Shown here: in pieces, positions 6,715-14,449 of the stretch | How the letters are laid out: each line of letters starts with the position of its first letter | How positions within the stretch are numbered: position 1 is the first letter of the stretch | Source of the DNA: Sulfurimonas sp. | Lineage (GTDB): Bacteria > Campylobacterota > Campylobacteria > Campylobacterales > Sulfurimonadaceae | Direction: 5' to 3' | Length of the DNA stretch: 17,547 nucleotides | NCBI GenBank assembly: GCA_027063585.1 | Contig: JAMORM010000202.1 | Location: 1-17,547 of the forward strand | Made by a program: the position numbers and the translations under genes | Notes under the pieces: model-generated | Database searches by the model: none | The model's input: only the letters and a program-made list of their open reading frames with translations | What the model was told of the DNA's origin: nothing

Positions 6715-7317
6715 ATGACTAAAATAATTAAAAACATAATTACATTAACTCTCGTTGCAGCAGCAATCACAGGATGTAGCTCTAAAAAAGCCGAACCAAA
6801 AAAGAAAGAAATATATACGCCTACCTTTACATGTAAACAAGAAGGCGTAGCAGCTCCAAGATGGACTTGTATTCCTGAAGTGCCAGGGTATTATGCAGGT
6901 GTCGGTGTCGCTGAAAAAAGTGCGGCAGGTATTGCACATATGCGTCGAGTGGCTTTAATGAACGGTCGTTCTGATCTGGCACAACAGATAGAGAGTAAAA
7001 TCAAAGACAAAATGGAAGGTTTTACAAGAGCTACCGGAAATGGTTCAGATGAAACAGTTGACAAAGTAACGACAGCCGTCACAAAACAGGTGGCAAAAGT
7101 TGATTTAAAAGATTCAAAAGCTATTGATATGTGGAACGCTCCATCGGGTGCAATTTATATGCTCGTTACTGTTCCCCAAGCAAATGTCAATAAAGAAGTA
7201 AAAAAAGTTTATAAAGAAACAGTAAATTCAAGCTTTAAAAATAATAATGCACTTTGGCAGCAGTTTCAATCAAAACAGGCTTTGGAGAATTTAGACAAAG
7301 AATTTCCAACTGAGTAA
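6715..7317 (+). CDS. LPP20-family lipoprotein
   Basis: This 200-residue lipoprotein has a lipobox, AITGC, placing the acylated cysteine at 21 after a short basic and hydrophobic signal peptide. The mature protein starts with a lysine-rich spacer. An LPP20-like domain follows, with P-x-W near 48, a YYAGVGVAEKS segment and the helix-strand run RRVALMNGRSDLAQQIESKI. A conserved IYMLVTVP strand lies near 147-154. The family is named after the H. pylori surface antigen Lpp20; its molecular function is unknown. The protein is likely anchored in the outer membrane. AAGG precedes the ATG at 6715. It stands alone, divergent from the phosphoribosyltransferase and separated from der by a hairpin and a promoter. 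Confidence 0.85.
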   Translation: MTKIIKNIITLTLVAAAITGCSSKKAEPKKKEIYTPTFTCKQEGVAAPRWTCIPEVPGYYAGVGVAEKSAAGIAHMRRVALMNGRSDLAQQIESKIKDKMEGFTRATGNGSDETVDKVTTAVTKQVAKVDLKDSKAIDMWNAPSGAIYMLVTVPQANVNKEVKKVYKETVNSSFKNNNALWQQFQSKQALENLDKEFPTE

Positions 7318-7339
7318 AATTTACTGTAAAGCTTAAAAG

Positions 7340-7357
7340 GCAAGGTTAAAACCTTGC
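7340..7357 (+). terminator. Hairpin after the LPP20 gene, candidate terminator
   Basis: GCAAGGTT and AACCTTGC form a perfect 8-bp stem around two A residues, 22 bp after the lipoprotein stop. The plus strand lacks a clean T-run behind it; the minus-strand copy is followed by CTTTT. Termination is plausible but not certain. Confidence 0.45.
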
Positions 7358-7393
7358 TTCCGAAAAACATCAAAATTTCTCTTATTATTTAGC

Positions 7394-7399
7394 TATAAT
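7394..7399 (+). promoter_or_regulatory. -10 box for der
   Basis: TATAAT sits 45 bp upstream of the der ATG in an AT-rich spacer, after the hairpin that closes the lipoprotein gene. No distinct -35 is seen. Confidence 0.5.
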
Positions 7400-7444
7400 T
7401 TCAAAAATATTTTATAACTCTTTACAAGTTTACAAGGTTCACTC

Positions 7445-8920
7445 ATGAAAAAAATCGCAATTATTGGCCGTCCAAATGTTGGAAAAAGCTCACTTTTTAA
7501 TCGTTTAGTCAAAAAACGTGATGCAATCACATCTGACCTTGCCGGAACAACCCGTGATGTAAAACGGAAAACGGCTGTCATAATTGACAAAGAGGCTGAA
7601 CTTTTAGACACAGGCGGACTCGATAAAGGCTGCGAACTCTTTGATAAAATCAAAGAAATGTCACTAAAAGCTGCATATAAAGCAGATATCATCCTTTTTA
7701 TGGTTGACGGCAAAGGTCTTCCCGAAGAAGAAGATAAAAAACTTTTTTATGAACTTCAGACTATGGGTAAAGATATTGCATTGGTTGTCAATAAAATCGA
7801 TAATGACAAGATGAAAGAAAAACTTTGGGAGTTTTATGAGTTTGGAACAGATGCCATATTTGGTATTTCTGTAGCACATAACAGAAACACTGTTGAGTTG
7901 CTTGACTGGATATATGACAAACTGCCTGAGAGTGACCTTGTAAAAGAGGAAGAAGACACTGTTCAAGTCGTTGAAGAAAAAGAAGAAGAACTCGATGATG
8001 AAGAATTTTTCTCACAATACGCTGAAGACGAAGAGGATGACGGTTATATTTACTGGGATGAAGAAGAAGTAGAAGACAACTCAATTTTTGCACAAAATGA
8101 CCGTATCAAAGAGTTTGATGAAAACGATATAAACCACATTAAAATTGCTATTATTGGTCGCACCAATGTGGGAAAAAGTTCTCTGCTGAATGCACTTTTA
8201 GGCGAAGAACGTTCCGTTGTCAGCTCCGTTGCAGGCACAACGATTGACCCTATAGATGAAACTATAGTCTACAAAGATAAACAGCTTACTTTTGTTGACA
8301 CGGCGGGGCTGCGCCGCCGCGGTAAAATTGTAGGTATTGAAAAATTTGCATTGATGCGTACAAAAGAGATGCTTGAAAATGCCAATATGGCACTTGTTGT
8401 TTTAGATGCAAGTGAACCGTTTTTGGATTTAGATGAAAAAATAGCAGGACTTGTCGATCAAAACAGACTTGCCTGTATCATAGTGCTCAATAAATGGGAT
8501 ATAGCCAAAAGAGAAGAGCACGATAAAATCATCAAAGAGGTTCGTGACAGGTTTAAGTTTTTAGCATATGCTCCTATCATCACTCTTTCTGCGAAAAGTC
8601 ATCAAAGAGTTGATAAACTCCATGATATGATTTTAGAAATCAATGAAAACTATTCACAAAGAATTACCACATCGCAGCTTAATGAAGTAGTAGAGCGTGC
8701 ACTTCGCCGTCATACTCTTCCAAGTATGCACGGGCAGGTTATTCGTATCTACTATGCAACGCAGTATGAAACACGACCACCGAAGATTGCCATAGTGATG
8801 AACAAGCCGAAAGGGCTGCATTTTACCTATAGGCGTTACCTCACAAATAAACTCCGTGAAGCATTTAATTTTACAGGAACACCGCTGCTTTTTAAAGCTA
8901 AAAAACGCGGAGACAAATAG
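7445..8920 (+). CDS. der: Ribosome-assembly GTPase Der (EngA)
   Basis: Der is a double-GTPase needed for maturation of the 50S ribosomal subunit. Both G domains are intact. The first has GRPNVGKS at 8-15, a DTGG motif and NKID. The second has GRTNVGKS at 238-245, DTAGLRRRG and NKWD. A KH-like C-terminal domain follows, rich in basic residues and ending KAKKRGDK. At 491 residues it is longer than the usual 430-460. The extra length lies in the linker between the G domains (about 162-225), which is strikingly acidic, with runs of E and D and several aromatic residues. AAGG precedes the ATG. The stop codon touches the next small gene directly. Confidence 0.97.
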   Translation: MKKIAIIGRPNVGKSSLFNRLVKKRDAITSDLAGTTRDVKRKTAVIIDKEAELLDTGGLDKGCELFDKIKEMSLKAAYKADIILFMVDGKGLPEEEDKKLFYELQTMGKDIALVVNKIDNDKMKEKLWEFYEFGTDAIFGISVAHNRNTVELLDWIYDKLPESDLVKEEEDTVQVVEEKEEELDDEEFFSQYAEDEEDDGYIYWDEEEVEDNSIFAQNDRIKEFDENDINHIKIAIIGRTNVGKSSLLNALLGEERSVVSSVAGTTIDPIDETIVYKDKQLTFVDTAGLRRRGKIVGIEKFALMRTKEMLENANMALVVLDASEPFLDLDEKIAGLVDQNRLACIIVLNKWDIAKREEHDKIIKEVRDRFKFLAYAPIITLSAKSHQRVDKLHDMILEINENYSQRITTSQLNEVVERALRRHTLPSMHGQVIRIYYATQYETRPPKIAIVMNKPKGLHFTYRRYLTNKLREAFNFTGTPLLFKAKKRGDK

Positions 8921-9034
8921 ATGAGCTATGCACTCGCTTTTACATTTTTACTTGGCGGGCTCGGGCTCACTGCTTTGAGCATTTATTTTTATAAAAAGAT
9001 GAAAGAGGAAGAAGAGAAAAAAGCTTCCAAATAA
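8921..9034 (+). CDS. 37-residue single-pass membrane peptide downstream of der
   Basis: The short frame begins at ATG immediately after the der stop codon with no spacer. GGAG lies eight bases upstream, inside the end of der. The peptide has one hydrophobic helix (residues 4-23, with GGLGLTAL) followed by a charged tail KKMKEEEEKK. This looks like a small inner-membrane protein with a cytoplasmic C-terminus. I do not recognise a family. The ribosome site, the coupling to der and a sensible single-helix topology support it as a real gene. Confidence 0.6.
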   Translation: MSYALAFTFLLGGLGLTALSIYFYKKMKEEEEKKASK

Positions 9035-9053
9035 GATGACAATAGGTCATCTT
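9033..9053. terminator. Hairpin between the convergent der-peptide and hemJ genes
   Basis: AAGATGAC and GTCATCTT pair across a five-base loop. The stem overlaps the stop codon of the membrane peptide and the last two bases of hemJ, so it can serve both directions. Minus-strand transcripts continue with an ATTT stretch; the plus strand has only A residues behind the stem. Confidence 0.5.
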
Positions 9054-9474
9054 AAAAAGGTTTAAGTACGACCATTGCCACAATTACAAGCATTAAAATT
9101 GTAGGTATTTCATTATACATTCTAAAAAACTTTCCACTTTTACTGCATCTGTCTTCTAAAAGTTGTTTTCTGTAAATATTCATAGAATAAAAATCTATAA
9201 TCAAAAAAAGTACAAATAAAAGCTTTACATGTAACCACGGAGCACTCATCCAGTTGCCAAGATAAATAAGTCCTGCACCACTCAATATGGTTGCCCACAT
9301 GGATGGAACGCCTATATATTTAAACAACTTCATTTCCTGAATTTTTACTACTTTGACAAAACCTTCATTTGCAATATTTTCAGTATGATAAACAAAAAGT
9401 CTAGGCAAATAAAATAAAACTGCAAACCATGAAATGAAAGAAATTACATGAAACCATACTATCCAATTATACAT
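9052..9474 (-). CDS. hemJ: Protoporphyrinogen IX oxidase, HemJ type
   Basis: HemJ is an inner-membrane protein that oxidises protoporphyrinogen IX to protoporphyrin IX in haem synthesis. It has 140 residues with four hydrophobic helices. Family signatures are WFHVISFISWFAVLFYLPRLFVYH at the N-terminus (written here as residues 7-30), a KYIGVPSMW loop and WLHVKL at 80-85. H9, H82 and K84 are the charged membrane residues that fit the family's conserved positions. I start at ATG 9474, preceded by AGGTG at a good distance; two in-frame TTG codons just upstream are less likely. The 3' end meets the small peptide gene at a shared hairpin. It follows raiA and the barrel gene on the same strand with a 10-bp gap. 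Confidence 0.9.
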   Translation of the reverse strand: MYNWIVWFHVISFISWFAVLFYLPRLFVYHTENIANEGFVKVVKIQEMKLFKYIGVPSMWATILSGAGLIYLGNWMSAPWLHVKLLFVLFLIIDFYSMNIYRKQLLEDRCSKSGKFFRMYNEIPTILMLVIVAMVVLKPF

Positions 9475-9484
9475 CAACAAACAC

Positions 9485-10084
9485 CTAAAAGTTTTTTTCT
9501 ACATAAATACACTCATAGTTTGAACCACCGTGTTTTACATTGTGAATAGTACCAAAAATACCTGAACGATGCTTTAATAAAACACCAACATATGTTTCAT
9601 TGAGTGCTTTATACTTAATAAGTTTTCCAAGGTCAAAATCAAGACTAACATCCAAATAATTTAAATAGTGTGAATTGTTATCATTATGAAGTTGTGCATC
9701 AATTTGTTCAATTTCCAAAATACGATTTGTATAAGAGACACCTTCACCCAAACCAAACCGCACTCTATTTTTCCAAAAATCAATATTATAATAAGCTTTT
9801 ATATAAAGGTCTGCACCATATATATCATCTTGAATTGTTTCTTCATAATATGTCAATCCGCCTTTGAGATATAAATCTATCGGCCAGTCAAAGAGATCTT
9901 TCTTTAATAGATACCCTCCATCAAGATTGTAAGCTTTTAAATCATCTCTATATTGTCCAAAACTTCCCGTTGCTATATCAGCAGCAGAATATAATGTAGG
10001 TTTCCCCACGGCCATTCTCATTGAATAATTATTCTGTGCAGCAATCAGATTCAGCCCTAAAAGTAATAATAGTAATAATTTCAT
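9485..10084 (-). CDS. Outer-membrane beta-barrel protein, weakly PagL-like
   Basis: This 199-residue protein has a clear signal peptide (leucine-rich, probable cleavage near IAA-QN). Alternating aromatic and polar strands and a C-terminal phenylalanine (VEKNF) follow, as expected of an outer-membrane barrel of about eight strands. The end, LLKHRSGIFG followed by HGGSNYECIYVE, resembles proteins grouped with the lipid A 3-O-deacylase (PagL) superfamily, including an H-x-S pair. The spacing to the nearest downstream glutamate is longer than in PagL, so activity is doubtful. AAGAGAA precedes the ATG at 10084, 13 bp after the raiA stop, so it is probably read from the raiA promoter and continues into hemJ. 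Confidence 0.65.
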   Translation of the reverse strand: MKLLLLLLLGLNLIAAQNNYSMRMAVGKPTLYSAADIATGSFGQYRDDLKAYNLDGGYLLKKDLFDWPIDLYLKGGLTYYEETIQDDIYGADLYIKAYYNIDFWKNRVRFGLGEGVSYTNRILEIEQIDAQLHNDNNSHYLNYLDVSLDFDLGKLIKYKALNETYVGVLLKHRSGIFGTIHNVKHGGSNYECIYVEKNF

Positions 10085-10097
10085 ATATTCTCTTGCC

Positions 10098-10427
10098 TTA
10101 TACGTCTATAGGTTCTAAATCTTTAATAGAAGGACCTTTATGATCTGTCACTTTGTCATGAAGACGACGAAGTGCTTTATTTGCACGGTCAATGGCAACA
10201 TCAATAGCTGCATCTAAATCTTGATGATGTTCACTGATTATTATAGGAGCTGCATGAGCTACATGAATTTCAAATTCAACTAATACTCCACCTTTTTCAG
10301 GAGAAAGCATACAATTTACTCTTGTAATATCCAAAGAAAACTTTTTAAATTTTTCAACACCTTGCTCTATATGTGCCTTTTTCTCATCAGTTAGCGTTAT
10401 ATCTTTTGAACGAATTTGTACTATCAT
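10098..10427 (-). CDS. Ribosome hibernation-promoting factor, short HPF/RaiA (YfiA) type
   Basis: This 109-residue protein binds the 30S decoding region and silences or dimerises ribosomes in stationary phase. The family fold is seen in the N-terminal strand MIVQIRSKDITLTDE, the helix up to KFKKF, the strand pair ending VEFEIHVAH, and the final helix AAIDVAIDRANKALRRLHDK. The tail HKGPSIKDLEPIDV lacks the C-terminal dimerisation domain of long HPF, so this is the short form. Start choice: ATG at 10427 has AAGGA six bases upstream. An upstream TTG at 10433 would leave no spacer. It is first in a minus-strand run with the barrel gene and hemJ, and divergent from trpS. Confidence 0.88.
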   Translation of the reverse strand: MIVQIRSKDITLTDEKKAHIEQGVEKFKKFSLDITRVNCMLSPEKGGVLVEFEIHVAHAAPIIISEHHQDLDAAIDVAIDRANKALRRLHDKVTDHKGPSIKDLEPIDV

Positions 10428-10460
10428 CCTCAATCCTTTAATGTAAAGCCATAAGGCTTA

Positions 10461-10466
10461 ATTATA
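10461..10466 (-). promoter_or_regulatory. -10 box for the raiA/hpf operon
   Basis: The minus strand reads TATAAT 34 bases upstream of the raiA start. A small AAGCC/GGCTT stem (10446-10459) lies between the box and the gene and would be in the leader mRNA. Its role, if any, is unknown. Confidence 0.45.
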
Positions 10467-10502
10467 TTTAACTATATAATAGCAAAATAAAGCTGAGATG
10501 GG

Positions 10503-10508
10503 TATAAT
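10503..10508 (+). promoter_or_regulatory. -10 box for trpS
   Basis: TATAAT lies 28 bp before the trpS ATG, followed by a good AGGAA ribosome site. No obvious trp operator or T-box leader is present; the leader is too short for one. Confidence 0.55.
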
Positions 10509-10536
10509 ACGCCTTAAAAAATCAGGAATATAAATA

Positions 10537-11502
10537 ATGAGAGTTTTAACAGGTATTCAACCCTCAGGTGATTTACATATAGGAAACTATTTTGGCTCAA
10601 TAAAACAGATGGTCGATGCGCAAAATAATAATGACACTTTTGCTTTCATAGCCAACTACCATGCACAGACAAGTGTTAAAGATGGCAAAAAACTCGCCGA
10701 ACTTACAATGCAGTCAGCAACAGATTTTTTAGCGCTTGGCATTGATGCGCAAAAATCAACCTTTTGGGTACAGTCCGATGTCAAAGAAGTACTGGAACTT
10801 TACTGGGTACTTTCATCTTTCACGCCTATGGGACTGCTTGAGCGTGCACACAGTTATAAGGATAAAACTGCAAAAGGAATAGCCGCCAACCATTCGCTTT
10901 TTTCTTATCCTGTATTAATGGCAGCCGATATTTTGCTCTATCAACCCGATATTGTTCCTGTGGGAAAAGATCAGATTCAACATGTTGAAATTGCCCGGGA
11001 TATTGCCATAAAATTTAATAATGAATACGGCGACATTTTTAAACTCCCAGAGTATAAAATAGAAGCAAATGTCGCAACAGTTCCCGGTACCGACGGACAA
11101 AAAATGTCAAAAAGTTACGGCAACACTGTCAATATATTTGGTGAAGAGAAAAAGCAGCTTAAAACCATTAAAAAAATCGTTACCGAAAATGTCCCGATGG
11201 AAGCACCAAAAGAGTATGAAAGCTGTAATGTTTACAATATGGCAAAACTCTTTTTAAATGAAAATGAGTGTCAAGAACTGCAAGAGAGATACAAGAGAGG
11301 CGGTGAAGGCCATGGGCACTTTAAACTTTACCTGCATGATATAATTTGGGAGTATTTCAAACCTTATAGAGAAAGAAGAGAATATTATGCAGCACATCAA
11401 GATGAAGTAAGGGATATACTTAAATTAGGTGCAGCAAAAGCACAAGAAGTGATACTGCCTATGATAGATAACATTCGGAGTTTAACAGGGATTAAATATT
11501 AG
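10537..11502 (+). CDS. trpS: Tryptophanyl-tRNA synthetase
   Basis: This class I aminoacyl-tRNA synthetase charges tRNA-Trp. It has 321 residues, the normal bacterial length. The ATP-binding HIGN (HIGH-type) motif is at 14-17 after GIQPSGDL. The second signature, KMSKS, is at 189-193 in the context GTDGQKMSKSYGN. The tryptophan-pocket region includes the conserved D-I-L-L-Y-Q segment and GKDQIQH. The start is fixed by AGGAA eight bases upstream and by the family's short N-terminus before the GIQPSG loop. It stands as a single gene; the next gene has its own -10 box 20 bp downstream. Confidence 0.97.
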   Translation: MRVLTGIQPSGDLHIGNYFGSIKQMVDAQNNNDTFAFIANYHAQTSVKDGKKLAELTMQSATDFLALGIDAQKSTFWVQSDVKEVLELYWVLSSFTPMGLLERAHSYKDKTAKGIAANHSLFSYPVLMAADILLYQPDIVPVGKDQIQHVEIARDIAIKFNNEYGDIFKLPEYKIEANVATVPGTDGQKMSKSYGNTVNIFGEEKKQLKTIKKIVTENVPMEAPKEYESCNVYNMAKLFLNENECQELQERYKRGGEGHGHFKLYLHDIIWEYFKPYRERREYYAAHQDEVRDILKLGAAKAQEVILPMIDNIRSLTGIKY

Positions 11503-11522
11503 ATTATTTTCATAAATTAAGT

Positions 11523-11528
11523 TATAAT
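11523..11528 (+). promoter_or_regulatory. -10 box for the NIT-like gene
   Basis: TATAAT lies 30 bp upstream of the ATG at 11559, just after trpS, suggesting separate transcription of the periplasmic protein. Confidence 0.5.
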
Positions 11529-11558
11529 ATTCATTAATAAAAATAATAGGACAATGAA

Positions 11559-12410
11559 ATGCGTTTAATTTTACTAACTCTACTTTTACTCATGAACGTG
11601 GAGGCTAAATCTTTATTTAGCAATGATACACAAGCTCAAACAAGTAAATATGTTGATAATTTAAAAGATCTAATTATAGCAACACAAAAGACGAGAGGTT
11701 TAACAAACTCTTACTTAAACGGGAATACCGCGGCTATGCTTCTTGTTTATTCAAGCAGAGATGATATGAAAAAAGCAATAGGCAATATGGAAAGCTTCTC
11801 CCTTGCAGCAGATCCCGTTATAAACAACAGAGCAACTTCTATTTCTCAGACATTAATAAAACTCAATCGAAAAGCTTTCAAACGCAAACCTCAGGAAATT
11901 TTTGATGCCTATACAGAACAGATTGATGAAATACTTATGCTTGCACAAAGCGTCAATAAGCGAACTGCAAAAGATTTGACTCCTTTTGGAAAAGAGATTT
12001 CTGCTACTATGATGGAAGTTATGCTTCCTATGACTGAATACACAGGACGCTTGAGAGGTTTTGGAGCAGGTTTGGCAGCAAAAGGAAAAGCTACAAAAAA
12101 AGATCTTGAAAAAATCGCATCTTTAAGTTATCAGTTAAAATCTTTAAATCAAAAACTACAAAAGCAGATGTCCACTATTGCAACAAAATACCCCGACAAA
12201 TTGCCTGCAAATATTCAAAAAGAGTTAGCTTCGCTGGATATGGATGTAAAAGCATATGCTTCTTATGCCCAAAAACACTTTACAAAAGATCCAAAAAATA
12301 TTGACCCTGACACATATTTTGAGCGTGGAACAAAACTGATTTCTACAATAATTCAAGTATATAACAGTGCCAATCAAGCTGTTTTAGAAGATTCTAAAGG
12401 ATGGTTCTAA
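11559..12410 (+). CDS. Periplasmic all-helical protein resembling a chemoreceptor NIT sensor domain
   Basis: This 283-residue protein has a signal peptide (MRLILLTLLLLMNVEA) and no later membrane helix, so it should be soluble in the periplasm. It is mostly helical. Two related segments are visible: ATQKTRGLTNSYLNGN near 42-57 and YTGRLRGFGAGLAAKGKAT near 161-180. The end, DPDTYFERGTKLISTIIQVY, is like the final helix of sensor domains. These patterns recall the nitrate/nitrite-sensing (NIT) ligand domains of methyl-accepting chemotaxis proteins, but the transmembrane, HAMP and signalling parts are absent. This could be a free ligand-binding partner of a receptor; the ligand is unknown. AGGA precedes the ATG, and the gene ends in a strong terminator. 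Confidence 0.65.
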   Translation: MRLILLTLLLLMNVEAKSLFSNDTQAQTSKYVDNLKDLIIATQKTRGLTNSYLNGNTAAMLLVYSSRDDMKKAIGNMESFSLAADPVINNRATSISQTLIKLNRKAFKRKPQEIFDAYTEQIDEILMLAQSVNKRTAKDLTPFGKEISATMMEVMLPMTEYTGRLRGFGAGLAAKGKATKKDLEKIASLSYQLKSLNQKLQKQMSTIATKYPDKLPANIQKELASLDMDVKAYASYAQKHFTKDPKNIDPDTYFERGTKLISTIIQVYNSANQAVLEDSKGWF

Positions 12411-12423
12411 AAACCATCCTTTT
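12396..12423. terminator. Strong intrinsic terminator between convergent genes
   Basis: AAAGGATGGT and ACCATCCTTT form a perfect 10-bp stem with a seven-base loop, followed by T and AGG. The stem includes the stop codon of the NIT-like gene and lies 15 bp from the end of argF. Its minus-strand copy is followed by a short TTTAG, so it may also terminate argF. Confidence 0.8.
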
Positions 12424-12437
12424 AGGAGGAGAAGTGC

Positions 12438-13358
12438 TTATTTTTGTTTATCAAGCCAGACCATAAGCCCTTTTTGTGCATGTAGTCTGTTTTCTGCCTC
12501 ACTAAATACTATATCAGCATTATCTTCAAGTAACTCTTCGCTTACTTCCTGACCGCGATATGCCGGAAGACAATGCAATAACTTCGCCTTTTTATCGGCA
12601 AGGCACATCATTAAACCATCTACCATAAACCCTTTGAAATCTTTGATGCGCTGTTCTTTTTCATCTTCTTGTCCCATAGAAGCCCAGGTGTCTGTTGTCA
12701 CAATTGTAGCACCACGTATTGCCTCTTTTGGGTCTGTCATTACTTTTATAAGGGCACCACTCTCTTTTGCCATATCAAGTGCATCACGTAAAACGGCTTC
12801 ATCAACTTCATAACCCTTTGGTGTCGCAATGCGAAGTTCAAAGCCAAGTTTTGCCGCAAGCATTAACCAAGAGTTCGTCATATTATTGCCATCACCGACA
12901 TAGGCTACAACAGCATTCTCAGCCAAACCAAACTCTATCATAGTCATATAATCAGCCAAGAGCTGTACCGGATGGTAAGAGTCTGTTAAACCATTGATAA
13001 CAGGTACTTTAGAATACGAAGCAAACTCTTCTATCATGGAGTGCTCGAATGTTCGGATCATCACCATGTCACACATACTAGAAATTACTCGTGCCGTATC
13101 TTTGACTGGTTCACCACGTCCCAAGTGAATATCACGATTTGAAAGGAAAAGTGCATGCCCTCCGAGTTGAAACATACCAGTTTCAAAGCTCACACGCGTT
13201 CTTGTTGAACTTTTTTCAAATATCATAGCAAGTGTCTGCATTTGTAGCTCTTTTTTATAAATACCGGCTTTTAAATCTTTTTTTATTTGTAGTCCGATAT
13301 TTATAATCTCTAAAATCTCTTCTTTGCTAAAATCTTTGAGTGTTAAAAAATGTCTCAC
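12438..13358 (-). CDS. argF: Ornithine carbamoyltransferase
   Basis: This cytoplasmic enzyme of arginine synthesis converts ornithine and carbamoyl phosphate to citrulline. It has 306 residues. The carbamoyl-phosphate loop STRTR is at 51-55 and HPVQ at 129-132. The ornithine-binding DTWASMG is at 223-229 and the catalytic-cysteine motif HCLPAYRG at 262-269. DTWASMG and HCLP separate it from aspartate carbamoyltransferase. The start is GTG at 13358, with AGGA seven bases upstream and the usual family N-terminus [10 protein letters not shown]. It follows hemB by 52 bp on the same strand, and a small local promoter cannot be excluded. The 3' end faces the terminator of the NIT-like gene. Confidence 0.96.
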   Translation of the reverse strand: MRHFLTLKDFSKEEILEIINIGLQIKKDLKAGIYKKELQMQTLAMIFEKSSTRTRVSFETGMFQLGGHALFLSNRDIHLGRGEPVKDTARVISSMCDMVMIRTFEHSMIEEFASYSKVPVINGLTDSYHPVQLLADYMTMIEFGLAENAVVAYVGDGNNMTNSWLMLAAKLGFELRIATPKGYEVDEAVLRDALDMAKESGALIKVMTDPKEAIRGATIVTTDTWASMGQEDEKEQRIKDFKGFMVDGLMMCLADKKAKLLHCLPAYRGQEVSEELLEDNADIVFSEAENRLHAQKGLMVWLDKQK

Positions 13359-13410
13359 AATATATTCCTAATTTTTATTTATGGGCTATTTTAATATACT
13401 TTTCTTTAAA

Positions 13411-14385
13411 TTAGCTATTTTTTAGCAATTTGGCAACTTCTTTTGCATGATATGAGATGATTATATCTGCACCTGCTCGTTTAAATGCTATCATCGTTTC
13501 CATCACGACCCGTTCATAATCTATCAAATCGTTCATACCCGCAATTTTTAACATTGCATACTCACCGCTCACATTATACACAGCCATAGGCAGTGAGGTA
13601 TTATCTTTTATCTCTCGCACAATGTCTAAATAAGCAAGTGCCGGTTTTACCATTAAAATATCAGCACCCTGTTCTTCATCACTTATACTCTCCGCAATCG
13701 CTTCGCGACGGTTTGCCGGGTCCATTTGGTATGATGCACGATCGCCAAAACTAGGAGTTGATTCAGCCACATCACGAAACGGTCCATAGTACCCGCTTGC
13801 AAATTTTGTAGAGTAGGACATAATAGGCAGATCTTTATACCCTGCTCTGTCAAGTGACGTGCGCAGTGTTTGTATAATCCCATCCATCATACCCGAAGGC
13901 GCTATCATATCGGCTCCGGCTTTTGCATGAATAATTGCCTGTTGCCCGGAAATTTCCAGGGTTGCATCATTATCAACCGTTTCATGTACCTCATCAATAA
14001 TGCCACAATGTCCATGATCGGTATACTCGCAAAAACACAAATCTGTCACGACAAACATATCGGGATGTGCTTTTTTTATTGCTCTTACCGCTGAAGCAAT
14101 AATGCCGTGTTCACACAAAGCATCACTGCCTATAGAATCTTTTACATCAGGAATACCAAAAAGAATAATAGAGTAAATTCCCAACTCTTTTAATTCTTGA
14201 CACTCTTTTACAGCCACATCTATACTCATTTGATATACGCCCGGCATTGAAGCCACTTCTGTTTTAATATTCTCACCACTGCGAACAAAAAGTGGGTAAA
14301 TAAAATCATCTACACTCACATGTGTCTCTCTTACCAGTGCACGAAGATGCTTATTTAAACGGGTTCTACGAAATCTTTGAAACAT
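13411..14385 (-). CDS. hemB: Delta-aminolevulinic acid dehydratase (porphobilinogen synthase)
   Basis: HemB joins two 5-aminolevulinate molecules into porphobilinogen, an early step of haem synthesis. It has 324 residues. The Schiff-base lysines are K194 (in [15 protein letters not shown]) and K247 (in [10 protein letters not shown]). The cysteine-rich segment [14 protein letters not shown] supplies C117, C119 and C127, which marks the zinc-using active-site type rather than the aspartate-rich magnesium type. The N-terminal arm RFRRTR is typical. ATG at 14385 is preceded by AAGG. It is divergent from ribA across a 64-bp promoter region and upstream of argF. Confidence 0.97.
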   Translation of the reverse strand: MFQRFRRTRLNKHLRALVRETHVSVDDFIYPLFVRSGENIKTEVASMPGVYQMSIDVAVKECQELKELGIYSIILFGIPDVKDSIGSDALCEHGIIASAVRAIKKAHPDMFVVTDLCFCEYTDHGHCGIIDEVHETVDNDATLEISGQQAIIHAKAGADMIAPSGMMDGIIQTLRTSLDRAGYKDLPIMSYSTKFASGYYGPFRDVAESTPSFGDRASYQMDPANRREAIAESISDEEQGADILMVKPALAYLDIVREIKDNTSLPMAVYNVSGEYAMLKIAGMNDLIDYERVVMETMIAFKRAGADIIISYHAKEVAKLLKNS

Positions 14386-14403
14386 TTTAAACCTTTTTTT
14401 TGC

Positions 14404-14409
14404 TATAAT
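14404..14409 (+). promoter_or_regulatory. -10 box for ribA
   Basis: TATAAT is placed 40 bp before the ribA start in the short hemB/ribA divergent space. The ribA ribosome site is weak (AAAGAT). There is no room for an FMN riboswitch and none is seen. Confidence 0.5.
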
Positions 14410-14449
14410 AATTCTTACTAAAATATTTTACCCTTTTAAAGATTAAATA

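Noticed and set aside
6645..6770. Extension of the phosphoribosyltransferase frame to an upstream start at 6770
   Set aside because: The extra residues are hydrophobic and unlike the family. They overlap the lipoprotein start and both promoters, and TTG at 6644 has a proper ribosome site.
10446..10459. Small AAGCC/GGCTT hairpin in the raiA leader as a riboswitch or terminator
   Set aside because: The stem is only five base pairs, there is no T-run and no known aptamer pattern. It is mentioned only as part of the leader.
14386..14449. Possible FMN riboswitch before ribA
   Set aside because: The 64-bp divergent space is too short and contains none of the conserved RFN-element segments.
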